From Acidobacteriales bacterium 13_2_20CM_55_8 (GTDB lineage Bacteria > Acidobacteriota > Terriglobia > Terriglobales > Acidobacteriaceae): a stretch of 34,897 nucleotides of DNA. The notes beneath the pieces were generated by a model. The model was given only the letters and a program-made list of their open reading frames with translations. It had not been told where the DNA came from and searched no databases. Shown piece by piece: positions 8,527 to 17,501 of the stretch (positions are counted from its first letter, which is position 1; the number at the start of each line of letters is the position of its first letter). Both the position numbers and the translations under genes were made by a program. The DNA lies in contig MNDG01000163.1 of the NCBI GenBank assembly GCA_001914815.1, forward strand, positions 1 through 34,897. The letters are read 5' to 3'.

Positions 8527-10425
8527 TCACATCACCGGCGGCACACTGATACCCATCACTGCCAAGGCGCGGATCAGTTCGCGGCGCACCACGGCGACTG
8601 TGGTCAGCAAAAATTTCTTTCGTTCTTCGTCTGGTTCCGAAAGAATCGGGTAGCGATGGTAGAAGTAGTTGAACTGTTGCGCCAATTGAAATGCGTGCTT
8701 TGCCAAATAAGCGGGCTCGGCAGTTGCGATGCACTGGTCGATAATGTAAGACGTTTTCGACGAAGCCAGCCAGAGTTCCCATATCTCGTTGCCGCCTTCA
8801 CCGGAAAAATACTTCGAGAAGTCGATTTCTTCCCCCGTGAATTGATCCGGTTCCATCCCACCTTTACGAAAAATATTCCCGGCCCGGACCACGGCATACT
8901 GAGCGTAAGGGCCGGTTTCTCCCTCGAAGCTCAACGCTTCCTTAAAATCGAAGGCGATCACGGAAGACTTCGTGAACTTGAGCATGAAATAACGCAATGC
9001 GCCCACTGCGATCTGTGTCGCGATGGAGAGACGCTCGGGCTCGGCCACCGCTGCATGCCGGTCATCAACTTCTTTTTTGGCCGACGCGATAAGCGAGTCG
9101 ATCAGGTCATCGGCTTTCACGCCGAAGCCCTTGCGTCCGGATACTTCGATATAAGACCGCGCCTTATCTTCTTCCGAGAGTTGATACCCCAGTTCAGCAG
9201 CACAGCGCGGGGTAAGCGCTACCATCTCGTATGAAAAGTGAGTGTAGTGATCGGCTTGCCGGTTGTACCCAAGCGCGCGCAAGGCTTCGATCACGCTATT
9301 CTGGGCTTCCGCCTGGCGGGCATCAATGACGTTATAAATTTCCTCAACACCGCCAAAATGCGGATGATCCAACGCCCCCACAGTGGTCGAGATCCAGCAA
9401 TCGTGGCCTCGCGGATAGTGATAGAACTTCCGATAGCCGAAGTCGCGTCCCAGCAATCCGAACTTCCATAGATGGTAAGCAATGTCTTTTCCGACGTAGC
9501 CCACGGTGCCGTTCGAGCGGACAATTACTTTCTGATCCTCTTCCGAAAGCTGCTCGCCTTCGCCAACACTTGCTCCAGCACGTTTCATTACCCAGCAACC
9601 TTTATTCTTGCCCTCAGTTTCCAGGTAGAGCACACCACTTTCTTTCAGTTTGGCAAAGGCTTCAATGCCGAGCCGATCCATGGTCATGAGATGGCGGCGA
9701 AGCACCATGATTGAAATCACATCGGCAATGGCGGCAGTTTCATTGCCTCCTTCCCCAATGGCGTGCAGCACCTGGTGGCGCGCCGTCCGGTTCTCCTTGT
9801 TTTGCTCATACCACTGCGAGACGCGCGCATAAAGGTCCCAGCAGTAGTAGTCGAAGCGAGGCTGGCGAGTGACCTGCTCGATTTCCTCTCGCGACTTTTT
9901 TTCGATGTGCAGGAATCCGACCACTACGTCGGCTACCTGCACACCGGTGTTGTCAATGTAGTTCTGGACATCCACGTCGCGCCCTGCGAATTGCAGTAAT
10001 CGCACAAACGTATCGCCGAGAATCGCATTGCGCAGGTGGCCGATGTGGGCAGCCTTGTTGGGATTGATGCTGGTGTGCTCGACCAAAATTTTGCCAGGTG
10101 GAACCTGCGCTCGTGGTTTTTCGTCGGCAGCCAGAGCAGAAGCCAATTCCTCCCTCTTAACGTGTGCATTGATATATCCCGCACCCGCCAGTTCGAACTT
10201 TTCAAAGCCCGGCACGGCGCCCAATCCGGCGACAATCTCTTCCGCAATTTTCCGCGGCGACTTGCGCAGTTTCTTGGCCAGTTCGAAGGCGAGAGGCAAG
10301 GCATATTCACCCAGCTCGACGCGAGGTGGTTGCTCGATGACGATCCGCGGCAGTTCGAGATCGTAGGTGCGGCGCAGAAAGTCGCGCACGTGCTGGGTCA
10401 GGCGGCCTTCCAGATGGCGATACAA
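8527..10425 (-). CDS. argS: arginyl-tRNA synthetase
   Basis: A 632-residue class I aminoacyl-tRNA synthetase charging tRNA-Arg. The N-terminal additional domain for tRNA recognition covers about 1-115. The HIGH-type motif is AHIGHLRN in INPNKAAHIGHLRN. The KMSKS-equivalent loop is VSGRKGFGVKADDL, the degenerate form usual for ArgRS. The C-terminal anticodon-binding domain (DALR type) contains FEGETGPYAQYAVVRAGNI and ends at PPVM. The start is TTG at 10425, with GAGGG six nt upstream; no in-frame ATG near it would keep the family N-terminus. It is transcribed divergently from larC. Confidence 0.95.
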   Translation of the reverse strand: MYRHLEGRLTQHVRDFLRRTYDLELPRIVIEQPPRVELGEYALPLAFELAKKLRKSPRKIAEEIVAGLGAVPGFEKFELAGAGYINAHVKREELASALAADEKPRAQVPPGKILVEHTSINPNKAAHIGHLRNAILGDTFVRLLQFAGRDVDVQNYIDNTGVQVADVVVGFLHIEKKSREEIEQVTRQPRFDYYCWDLYARVSQWYEQNKENRTARHQVLHAIGEGGNETAAIADVISIMVLRRHLMTMDRLGIEAFAKLKESGVLYLETEGKNKGCWVMKRAGASVGEGEQLSEEDQKVIVRSNGTVGYVGKDIAYHLWKFGLLGRDFGYRKFYHYPRGHDCWISTTVGALDHPHFGGVEEIYNVIDARQAEAQNSVIEALRALGYNRQADHYTHFSYEMVALTPRCAAELGYQLSEEDKARSYIEVSGRKGFGVKADDLIDSLIASAKKEVDDRHAAVAEPERLSIATQIAVGALRYFMLKFTKSSVIAFDFKEALSFEGETGPYAQYAVVRAGNIFRKGGMEPDQFTGEEIDFSKYFSGEGGNEIWELWLASSKTSYIIDQCIATAEPAYLAKHAFQLAQQFNYFYHRYPILSEPDEERKKFLLTTVAVVRRELIRALAVMGISVPPVM

Positions 10426-10463
10426 GAATCCCTCTAAGCTGTTGAAGAAGATAGTGATTGTAG

Positions 10464-10490
10464 CAAACCCCGCAGCACATCGCGGGTTTG
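10464..10490. repeat. palindrome in the argS-larC promoter region
   Basis: An inverted repeat with arms CAAACCC (10464-10470) and GGGTTTG (10484-10490), seven exact pairs, extended inside by two more pairs across a single bulged base. It overlaps the -35 element of the larC promoter and sits just upstream of a TACAAT -10 candidate for argS (10462-10457, minus strand). The position suits an operator, but the regulator is unknown. Confidence 0.45.
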
Positions 10491-10516
10491 ACGCACATTC
10501 CAGCGTTCCCTATGAT
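10488..10516 (+). promoter_or_regulatory. sigma-70 promoter of larC
   Basis: TTGACG (10488-10493, 5 of 6 matches to the -35 consensus), a 17-nt spacer and TATGAT (10511-10516, 5 of 6 to the -10). Transcription would start near 10523, only about 15 nt before the larC ATG at 10538. This fits the lack of a good Shine-Dalgarno sequence there. Confidence 0.6.
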
Positions 10517-10537
10517 GAAGGTTCCAGAATTAAAGTC

Positions 10538-11896
10538 ATGCGCATAGCATACCTCGATTGTTTTTCCGGCATGAGTGGCGATATGTTCCTGGGCGCGCTC
10601 GTGGATGCAGGAGTGCCCGTGCACTTGTTGGAAGAAACCGTGGCAGCCCTGAATGTCGGAGCACGCCTGGAAATTTCGCGAGTGCAGCGCAGCGGCATCT
10701 CGGCGACCAAGGTTGATGTTTATGTTGGCGGTGAAAAAGAATTACCGCGTGAGGTCTATTGGGAGCAGAAAGGCCACAATCACGGACGCGATCACTCCCA
10801 CCCACATAGCCATGACCACGAACACGTCCAGTTGCGTGAGCACAATTACTCACAAGAAAGTAAGGAGCCTTCGCCGCCGGCTGCACCCACATCACATCAG
10901 CACGAACACGGGCGTGGGCTGAAGGAGATTCGCGAGATTATTCGCAACTCAAAGATCGCAGAGAGCGCCAAACAGACGGCCATCGCGATCTTCGAAACAT
11001 TAGGCGCCGCGGAAGCGAAGATTCACAACACCGACATCGAAAAGATCCATTTTCACGAAGTGGGTGCGGTGGATGCGATAGTGGACATTGTGTGCGCCGC
11101 CGTGGGGTCCGAAGCGTTGGCTGTGGATGAGTTCATTTGCTCATCGCTGAACGTTGGAGGAGGCACAGTGAAGTGCGCTCACGGAACCTTCCCGGTGCCC
11201 GCTCCTGCGACTGTCGAATTGCTGAAAGAGGCGCCGGTATATTCGTCCGGCATTCAGCTTGAGCTGGTGACGCCGACCGGAGCCGCCATTGTAAAAACTC
11301 TGTGTAAACGATTTTCGTCATTCCCCGAAATGAAGATCGATAAAAGCGGCTACGGCGCCGGCTCGCGGGATTTGCCCGGCCATGCCAACGTCGTGCGGCT
11401 CACCATCGGAGAAGCGCAATCTGAAGTTGTGAGGAAAACTTCGGACGAAACCATCACCGTGCTCGAGGCCAATATCGACGATTTGAATCCCCAGGTATTC
11501 GGCTATGTGATGGATCGCTTGCTGGAAGAAGGCGCCTTGGACGCTTTCGGCATCCCGGTGCAGATGAAGAAGAATCGGCCCGGCATGCTGCTGAGCGTGC
11601 TCTGTCGGCCCCAGGACGCGAGTAGGCTGACCAATCTCATTCTCTCCGAAACCACTACACTAGGTGTGCGCAGACGAGAGGAACGGCGCGAGGTGCTGGC
11701 GCGGAAATTGGTCACGGTATCTACGCGCTGGGGTGATGTGCGGTTGAAGGTCGCCAGCATGAATGGGACGATCACTAACTACGCTCCGGAATACGACGAC
11801 TGCCGGCGGATCGCAGTTGAGCATCATGTGCCTTTGAAGAATGTCATGCAAGAAGCGATGCAGGCGTATATGAAAGTTCGGGCTAAAGCTGGGTAG
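10538..11896 (+). CDS. larC: nickel-pincer cofactor biosynthesis protein LarC
   Basis: LarC inserts nickel, in a CTP-dependent reaction, into the pyridinium-dithiocarboxylate ligand to make the nickel-pincer nucleotide used by lactate racemase-type enzymes. The 452-residue chain starts with the family signature MRIAYLDCFSGMSGDM and has IHFHEVGAVDAIVDIV in the middle and ITVLEANIDDLNPQ at the start of the LarC2-like half. Both halves are in one frame, unlike lactobacilli where a programmed frameshift joins them. A His-rich insert at about 80-124 carries 12 histidines and probably holds nickel. I chose ATG at 10538; the frame is open further upstream but lacks family character. No larA, larB or larE is in the window. 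Confidence 0.92.
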   Translation: MRIAYLDCFSGMSGDMFLGALVDAGVPVHLLEETVAALNVGARLEISRVQRSGISATKVDVYVGGEKELPREVYWEQKGHNHGRDHSHPHSHDHEHVQLREHNYSQESKEPSPPAAPTSHQHEHGRGLKEIREIIRNSKIAESAKQTAIAIFETLGAAEAKIHNTDIEKIHFHEVGAVDAIVDIVCAAVGSEALAVDEFICSSLNVGGGTVKCAHGTFPVPAPATVELLKEAPVYSSGIQLELVTPTGAAIVKTLCKRFSSFPEMKIDKSGYGAGSRDLPGHANVVRLTIGEAQSEVVRKTSDETITVLEANIDDLNPQVFGYVMDRLLEEGALDAFGIPVQMKKNRPGMLLSVLCRPQDASRLTNLILSETTTLGVRRREERREVLARKLVTVSTRWGDVRLKVASMNGTITNYAPEYDDCRRIAVEHHVPLKNVMQEAMQAYMKVRAKAG

Positions 11897-11979
11897 AAGT
11901 TCCTGGTAGCTTCACGTCAGATAGTTTCCGCTACTCAACAGTAAGTGAGAACAATCGAAAGCAGAAGCCAAAGCGCGCA

Positions 11980-14007
11980 ATGAGCAAGAAGTTTTACATT
12001 ACGACGCCTATCTACTACGTCAATGCGCGGCCACATATCGGGCACGCCTACACCACGATTGCCTGTGACACGATCGCGCGCCGTCAGCGCATGCTCGGGG
12101 CGGGCACGTTCTTCCTGACCGGCACCGACGAGCACGGTCAGAAGATTGAGAGAGCCGCCCAAGCCGCTGGTAAAACGCCGCAACAACTCACCGACGAAGT
12201 CTCGGCCGAGTTTCGTGCCTTGTGGGACCGGATGGGATTGACTTACGACGACTACATCCGCACCACTTCCGACAAACACAAACGCGGCGTACAAGAACTT
12301 TTCCGTCGCATTCGCGATAACGGATACATCTACAAAGGCCGTTACACCGGCCAGTACTGCGTGTTCGATGAACTATATGTGGATGCCGTCGGGCCAGGCG
12401 CACCATGTCCGGAGTGTGGGCGTCCAACGGAAACGGTTGAGGAAGAGAACTATTTTTTTAAGCTCTCTGCGTTCCAGGACAAGTTAATAAAGTTGTACAC
12501 CGAGCAGCCGGACTTCATTCGACCAGAGACGCGGCGCAACGAAGTCATGTCTTTCGTACGTTCCGGGCTTCGGGATCTCTCCATTAGCCGCAGCACGTTC
12601 GCCTGGGGCATCCCCGTGCCAGACGATCCCAAGCACGTGATTTACGTGTGGCTCGACGCGCTCGCGAATTACATCACAGCGCTCGGTTTTGGTTCGCCGG
12701 ACACAACTCTTTACGACAAGTTTTGGCCCGCCGACCTGCACATGATTGGCAAGGAAATCGTGCGCTTCCACTGCGTGTACTGGCCGGCCTTCCTGATGGC
12801 GGCAGGACTACCGTTGCCACGCGGAATCATGGCGCATGGCTGGCTGCTGTTCGAAGAGAACAAAATGTCCAAATCGCGCGGCAATATTGTGCGCGCGGAG
12901 ACCATTCTTGATGTCCTGGGAGCGGACGCGCTGCGATATTTCCTGCTGCGCGAAATTGTATTCGGACAGGATGGCTCGTTCTCGTTCGATGCGCTGGTGC
13001 AGCGCTATAACGCCGATCTGGCGAATGGCCTGGGCAATCTCGCCAGTCGCACTCTCACCATGATCACCCGCTATTTCCGCGGCGAAGTCCCGTATCCGTC
13101 ACATACCGCGTCTCACACCCGTGCCGAAGATGCGATTGCGGAAACTGCGCGAAAAGTAATCGCGGACTGCGGCACGCTTTTTGATGAATACCAATTTTCA
13201 CGCGCGCTCGAGACGGCGTGGGGACTGGTTGCAGCTGTGGACAAGTACATCGTCGAGAACGAGCCATGGGCGCTGGGCGAAAAGCGCGATGAGGCGAGCC
13301 TGTCGCGCCTGGCCACGGTTCTGTATACCAGCGCCGAGGCATTGCGAGTCGTAACCGCGCTGGCGCATCCAGTAATTCCAGAGGCCACGGCGAAAATCTG
13401 GGCCCAACTGGGACTCGGGGATATCAAGAAATTCGCCTTGTCGGATTTGAAATGGGGACAGCTCAAGTTGGGTGGAAAACTAGGCCGCGTGGAACCTGTA
13501 TTCCCGCGCGCTGATAAGTTCGCGATCGAAAGGATGCAGAAACTGGAAGAGCAGCAACAGGTGCCGCGAGCTACTGAAGCGATACCTTCCGCCGAGCCAG
13601 CGCGCGCCACAGGCGCCACGTTCGCCGCGGAACCCGCGTCCGCAACTCCGGCAACCAAGCCCTCTACGGTCCCAGCCGACGGCAAAATCAGCATCGACGA
13701 TTTTGCCAAGATTGAACTGCGTGTCGGGCAAGTGAAGGTTGCCGAAAAAGTCAAAGGCGCAGATAAGCTGTTACGACTGGAAGTCGATCTTGGCACCGAA
13801 GTGCGGCAGGTAGTGGCTGGCATCGCGGAAGCGTATGCGCCAGAAACGCTGATCGGTCGCAAAGTTGTAATCGTGGCCAATCTTGCGCCCAGAAAGTTAC
13901 GCGGGTTGGAATCGAATGGAATGATTGTGGCAGCGTCGGCTGAGGGAGGAAAGCCGGTGTTGTGTAGTTTCCTGGAAGATGTGCCGGTGGGAACGAGATT
14001 GAAGTAA
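11980..14007 (+). CDS. metG: methionyl-tRNA synthetase
   Basis: A 675-residue class I synthetase charging tRNA-Met. HIGH is at residues 19-22 (PHIGHAY) and KMSKS at 295-299. The connective domain has one CxxC knuckle (CPEC, 143-146), as in the single-knuckle MetRS types. The anticodon-binding helical domain follows to about residue 520. A linker rich in Ala, Pro and Thr (about 527-566) then leads to a C-terminal OB-fold tRNA-binding domain (DFAKIELRVGQV to the end), which in the family promotes dimerisation and tRNA binding. Length and domains are those of a complete enzyme. It lies 83 nt after larC and 66 nt before tatD. Confidence 0.96.
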   Translation: MSKKFYITTPIYYVNARPHIGHAYTTIACDTIARRQRMLGAGTFFLTGTDEHGQKIERAAQAAGKTPQQLTDEVSAEFRALWDRMGLTYDDYIRTTSDKHKRGVQELFRRIRDNGYIYKGRYTGQYCVFDELYVDAVGPGAPCPECGRPTETVEEENYFFKLSAFQDKLIKLYTEQPDFIRPETRRNEVMSFVRSGLRDLSISRSTFAWGIPVPDDPKHVIYVWLDALANYITALGFGSPDTTLYDKFWPADLHMIGKEIVRFHCVYWPAFLMAAGLPLPRGIMAHGWLLFEENKMSKSRGNIVRAETILDVLGADALRYFLLREIVFGQDGSFSFDALVQRYNADLANGLGNLASRTLTMITRYFRGEVPYPSHTASHTRAEDAIAETARKVIADCGTLFDEYQFSRALETAWGLVAAVDKYIVENEPWALGEKRDEASLSRLATVLYTSAEALRVVTALAHPVIPEATAKIWAQLGLGDIKKFALSDLKWGQLKLGGKLGRVEPVFPRADKFAIERMQKLEEQQQVPRATEAIPSAEPARATGATFAAEPASATPATKPSTVPADGKISIDDFAKIELRVGQVKVAEKVKGADKLLRLEVDLGTEVRQVVAGIAEAYAPETLIGRKVVIVANLAPRKLRGLESNGMIVAASAEGGKPVLCSFLEDVPVGTRLK

Positions 14008-14073
14008 TCGCAGAAGTGAGATTTCAGAACCATCAAATATCCGCTCAGCGCGGAAACTCGGTTATATCCCATC

Positions 14074-14886
14074 ATGTTCGTTGACTCCCACGCCCACCTC
14101 GAGATGGAACAATTTAATGCCGACCGCGAGCAGATGCTGGCTCGCGCACGGGACACAGGTGTCGAGACAATCGTTGCCATCGGCAGCGGAACAGGTCCAG
14201 GCTCGTTGGACTGCGGCATTGCACTCGCAACAAAATATGAGTTCATTTATGCCACCATCGGGATTCATCCCCATGAAGCCAACCTTGCCACTGCTGCCGA
14301 CTTTGAAGAACTAGAGCAATTGGCCAAGCAGCCAAAGGTCATAGCCTGGGGCGAGATTGGACTGGATTATTTTTACGACCATTCGCCGCGCGACATTCAA
14401 AAACAGGTTTTTCTTAAGCAACTGGAAATGGCGCGGTCGGCCAAGCTGCCCATCGTGATCCACTGCCGTCCCTCGGATGGAAGCGACAACGCGTGGCAAG
14501 ACTGCCTCGAAATACTACGCGCAAACTGGGCGAAGGCTGGCCTGGGAGGCATTCTGCACTGCTTCACCGGAACCTGGGAACACGCGAATTCCGCCCTCGA
14601 GATGGGATTCATGATTTCCTTCGCCGGAAATATTACTTTCCCCAAGGCACAACAGATCCGCGACGTCGCCAAAGAAGTCCCGTTGGACCGATTGCTGATC
14701 GAAACCGATTCGCCCTTCCTGGCTCCAATTCCCAACCGAGGCAAACGCAACGAACCTGCATTTGTAAGAGAAGTAGCGCGGCAAGTGGGCGAATTACGCG
14801 GGCTTTCCACTGAAGAAGTGGGTCTCCGGACGGCAAAGAACTTCTATCGCTTCTTTTCGCTTCACGAAAAGCTCAACTCCATTTAG
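14074..14886 (+). CDS. tatD: TatD family metal-dependent deoxyribonuclease
   Basis: A 270-residue TIM-barrel metal-dependent hydrolase of the TatD/YcfH group; family members are 3'-5' exonucleases or DNases in repair, and some act on D-aminoacyl-tRNA. Expected metal ligands are visible: the His pair in DSHAHLE (residues 5-11), Glu in GEIGLDY, His in VIHCRP, His in LHCFTG and Asp in IETDSPFL. The C-terminal segment RNEPAFVREVA is typical. The ATG at 14074 gives the family N-terminus directly. It sits directly downstream of metG, an order found in many bacteria. Confidence 0.93.
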   Translation: MFVDSHAHLEMEQFNADREQMLARARDTGVETIVAIGSGTGPGSLDCGIALATKYEFIYATIGIHPHEANLATAADFEELEQLAKQPKVIAWGEIGLDYFYDHSPRDIQKQVFLKQLEMARSAKLPIVIHCRPSDGSDNAWQDCLEILRANWAKAGLGGILHCFTGTWEHANSALEMGFMISFAGNITFPKAQQIRDVAKEVPLDRLLIETDSPFLAPIPNRGKRNEPAFVREVARQVGELRGLSTEEVGLRTAKNFYRFFSLHEKLNSI

Positions 14887-15003
14887 CTTGTTGTGTGCAT
14901 CGTGTGCGCTTGGGGACTCATCTATGACAAAGGGGCAAGTGAGCGCAATCCACGTTGACTGAGAAAACGCAAAAGCGCCCTTGTTAGAAAGACTGATTTT
15001 CAA

Positions 15004-15501
15004 ATGCCTGAAAACACTTTTGATATCGTGAGCAAAATTGATTTGCAGGAAGTCAGCAACGCTATCCAGCAGGCGTTGAAGGAAGTCCATACCCGCTTCG
15101 ATTTGAAAGATTCGAAATCGAATATCGAACTGGAAGGCAAAGACGCGATCGTCCTGCACTCGATTGACGAATACAAGCTGAAAGCGGTCAACGACGTATT
15201 TCAGCAGAAACTGGTGAAACGCGGAGTGCCGCTGAAAGGCCTCACCTACGCCCCAGTCGAGCCTTCGGCGGGAGGCATGGCCAAGCAGCGCATCACCATG
15301 CAACAAGGAATTCCCATAGAGAAAGCCCGCGAAATCGTAAAGCTGATCAAGAATTCCAAGAAGAGAGTACAGGCGTCGATTCAGGCTGATTTGATCAGGG
15401 TAAGCGGAAAAGATCGTGACACCTTGCAGGAAATCATTGCCCTGCTGAAGCAGCAGGATTTCGGAATCGATATGCAGTTCACCAATTACCGGTCAAACTA
15501 G
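15004..15501 (+). CDS. YajQ family nucleotide-binding protein
   Basis: A 165-residue protein of the YajQ family (UPF0234), two ferredoxin-like domains that bind nucleotides; a Xanthomonas member is a cyclic di-GMP receptor. The signature N-terminus FDIVSKIDLQEVSNAI, the RFDLKDS segment and the C-terminal QFTNYRSN are all present, and the length is normal. Regulatory function in this organism is unknown. A 117-nt gap separates it from tatD. A TTGACT at 14955-14960 is a possible -35 element but has no good -10. The polyprenyl synthase gene follows 17 nt downstream and is probably co-transcribed. Confidence 0.93.
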   Translation: MPENTFDIVSKIDLQEVSNAIQQALKEVHTRFDLKDSKSNIELEGKDAIVLHSIDEYKLKAVNDVFQQKLVKRGVPLKGLTYAPVEPSAGGMAKQRITMQQGIPIEKAREIVKLIKNSKKRVQASIQADLIRVSGKDRDTLQEIIALLKQQDFGIDMQFTNYRSN

Positions 15502-15518
15502 CGAGGACAAACGTAAAG

Positions 15519-16508
15519 TTGAGCTCACCAGCCATCATCAACGGCAAAGAAGTCTTTGAGTTGTTGCGCGACGACTTGGCCGCCATCGAGCGCGAATTCG
15601 GGCGCGACACGGTATCGAACGTCGAAGCCATCACGGAAATCGGCGAATATCTCCGCGCCGGCGGGGGCAAACGCATACGTCCCGCTCTGCTGCTGCTTTC
15701 TTCCCGACTTTTCAATTACCAGGGACGCGGCGCCATCCGGCTGGGCGCGGTAGTTGAAATCATCCACACTGCCACTCTCGTGCACGACGACATCATCGAC
15801 GAAGCGCAGACCCGGCGCGGCCGTCCCGCTGCAAACACTCAGTGGGGAAACTCCAAATGTGTGCTGGCCGGCGACTGGCTCTACATGCAGGCGTTCAAAA
15901 TCGCCGTGCAGGAACGCAATTTCCGTATTCTCGACACCCTGATCGAACTGACTCAGCAGATGGTCGAAGGCGAACTGCTGCAGATGGAGAAACTAGGCAA
16001 GCTGATCTCGCTGGACGAACACTTCGATCTCATCTTCCGCAAGACGGCGTGTCTATTCTCAGTGTGCATGCGGATGGGAGCAATTCTGGGGGAAGCCGCT
16101 CCCGAGCAGGAAGAGAGTCTGGCGCAGTACGGACGCGATCTTGGAATGGCATTTCAGATTGTGGACGATGTGCTCGATCTGACGGCATCGGAAAGCATTC
16201 TCGGCAAGCCCGTCGCCAGCGATTTGCGCGAAGGTAAAGTCACAATGGCGGTGATTCACGCGTTGGAACGCTGCACGTCTCCCGAACGCAAGTCGATTGA
16301 AACAGTAGTACGCGAGCAAGGCTTTGACGGAGTAACTCACTCCCAAATTCTTGCCATCCTCAATCGCTACGGATCACTGGATGCTGCCAGCGCACGTGCC
16401 ATGCAATACGCCGCGCTGGCCCGAAATGCGATTTGCGATTTTCCCGATAGCGAAATCAAGCGGGCGTTGTTGTGGGCGCCGGATTTCGTGGTGGCGCGGG
16501 AAAAATAG
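15519..16508 (+). CDS. trans-polyprenyl diphosphate synthase
   Basis: A 329-residue isoprenoid chain-elongating enzyme that condenses isopentenyl diphosphate units, probably making the octaprenyl or similar chain of menaquinone. The first Asp-rich motif DDIID is at 90-94 with the following RRGRPA, and the second DDVLD at 216-220. The GGGKRIRP substrate-binding motif is at 48-55. The start is TTG at 15519, with GAGGA upstream at a somewhat long spacing. It is 17 nt after the yajQ stop. Chain length cannot be fixed from sequence alone, so I give no gene symbol. Confidence 0.92.
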   Translation: MSSPAIINGKEVFELLRDDLAAIEREFGRDTVSNVEAITEIGEYLRAGGGKRIRPALLLLSSRLFNYQGRGAIRLGAVVEIIHTATLVHDDIIDEAQTRRGRPAANTQWGNSKCVLAGDWLYMQAFKIAVQERNFRILDTLIELTQQMVEGELLQMEKLGKLISLDEHFDLIFRKTACLFSVCMRMGAILGEAAPEQEESLAQYGRDLGMAFQIVDDVLDLTASESILGKPVASDLREGKVTMAVIHALERCTSPERKSIETVVREQGFDGVTHSQILAILNRYGSLDAASARAMQYAALARNAICDFPDSEIKRALLWAPDFVVAREK

Positions 16509-16556
16509 CGTCAGAACATCCTCTAACAATGGATTCCAAAGTCTAAGCGGAGCGGT

Positions 16557-17464
16557 ATGCACGATGTTCTCTCATTGATTGCCCATCACGGCTACGCAGT
16601 GGTCTTCGTGGTCGTATTGTCTGAAGCCATCGGATTGCCAGTTCCGGCGGCAATAGCATTGCTGGCGGCGGGCGCAGCCGTTGCCTCGGGAGCTCTGAGT
16701 GCACCTGTGCTGCTGCTGGTAGCCGTGCTCGGCATGCTTGTGGGAGATTCCCTGCTTTTCGTTTTGGGCCGCCACATGGGATGGGCGCTGCTCGGCTGGC
16801 TGTGCAAATTATCCGTCAATCCGGAAACCTGCATCCTGCGTTCGGCCGAATCTTTTTACAAACGCGGCAAGATATGAAAATGGACCCGCTACTTTTCTTG
16901 CAGCTCGATGTGGCGGGTGCGACGCTTTACGCGCTGGCCTACGGAAGCCTGGGATTCCTGTTTCGCGATTTTCTGGTGGCGATAACGCATGGCTTCCAGA
17001 CAGCTAGTCGTGCGGTGGAGATGGTGCTGCTGCTCGGCCTGATCGCCTATATCGTTTACCGCGTACAGCTCTACCGCAAACACTCTATCTATCGCATCGT
17101 GCCGCGAGTGCAAGTCGAAGAATTAGCTCGCAAGCTGGCGTCAGAGGACAAGAGCAACGTTCTGCTGGTGGATGTCCGGAGCCATGGCTACTACGACCCT
17201 AATGCGGCTCGCATCCAAAATTCAATCCGCCTCGAGCCGAATAATTTGCCTGAAGAAATCAAGAATCTTCCAAAAGATAAAGATATTTACGTTTACTGTA
17301 CTTGAATGCGCGAAGCGACTAGCGCCCGGGTGGCGCACTTGCTGCGGGAAAAAGGATTCAACGCGTTTGTGCTTGTGGGAGGATTCGCAGCCTGGAGAAA
17401 AGCCGGCCAGGCTACGGAGCCGGTGCCTCGCGATGATCTGGTGAAACTGCCCACGTTTAGGTAG
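16557..17464 (+). pseudogene. VTT/DedA-rhodanese fusion gene with frameshift and in-frame TGA
   Basis: Three consecutive open segments make one recognisable protein: a DedA/VTT membrane domain (16557 to about 16870), the rest of that domain plus a rhodanese domain (about 16870-17302, +2 frame), and the rhodanese C-terminus after an in-frame TGA at 17303-17305 (17306-17464, ending TAG). The frame change near 16865-16875 joins SFYKRGK to MKMDPLLF. In homologues as I remember them, about 20 residues with a conserved AKFIPG-type re-entrant loop lie between, so a deletion of roughly 60-70 nt (length 3n+1) is likely. The TGA occupies the second cysteine position of the loop, YCT-(TGA)-MREATS. It may be selenocysteine or a nonsense change. 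Both flanks remain in good coding frame with no other stops. Confidence 0.75.
17322..17336 (+). promoter_or_regulatory. SECIS-like hairpin after an in-frame TGA
   Basis: A five-pair all-GC stem, GCGCC (17322-17326) with GGCGC (17332-17336), closes a CGGGT loop. The loop begins 21 nt after the TGA at 17303-17305 and has G as its second base. Bacterial SECIS elements, as I recall the consensus, have a small apical loop about 16-37 nt after UGA with a G in the first two positions. A competing pairing TGCGC (17307-17311) with GCGCA (17333-17337) is also possible. Function is unproven. Confidence 0.35.
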
Positions 17465-17501
17465 TCAGGTCTCAAGTCTCCGTCGCTTTATACTGCTTTA
17501 A

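Noticed and set aside
13113-14246. A 377-codon minus-strand open frame opposite metG and the start of tatD
   Set aside because: It lies wholly antisense to two certain genes, is unusually rich in Ser, Ala and Thr as shadow frames in GC-rich DNA are, and shows no domain character.
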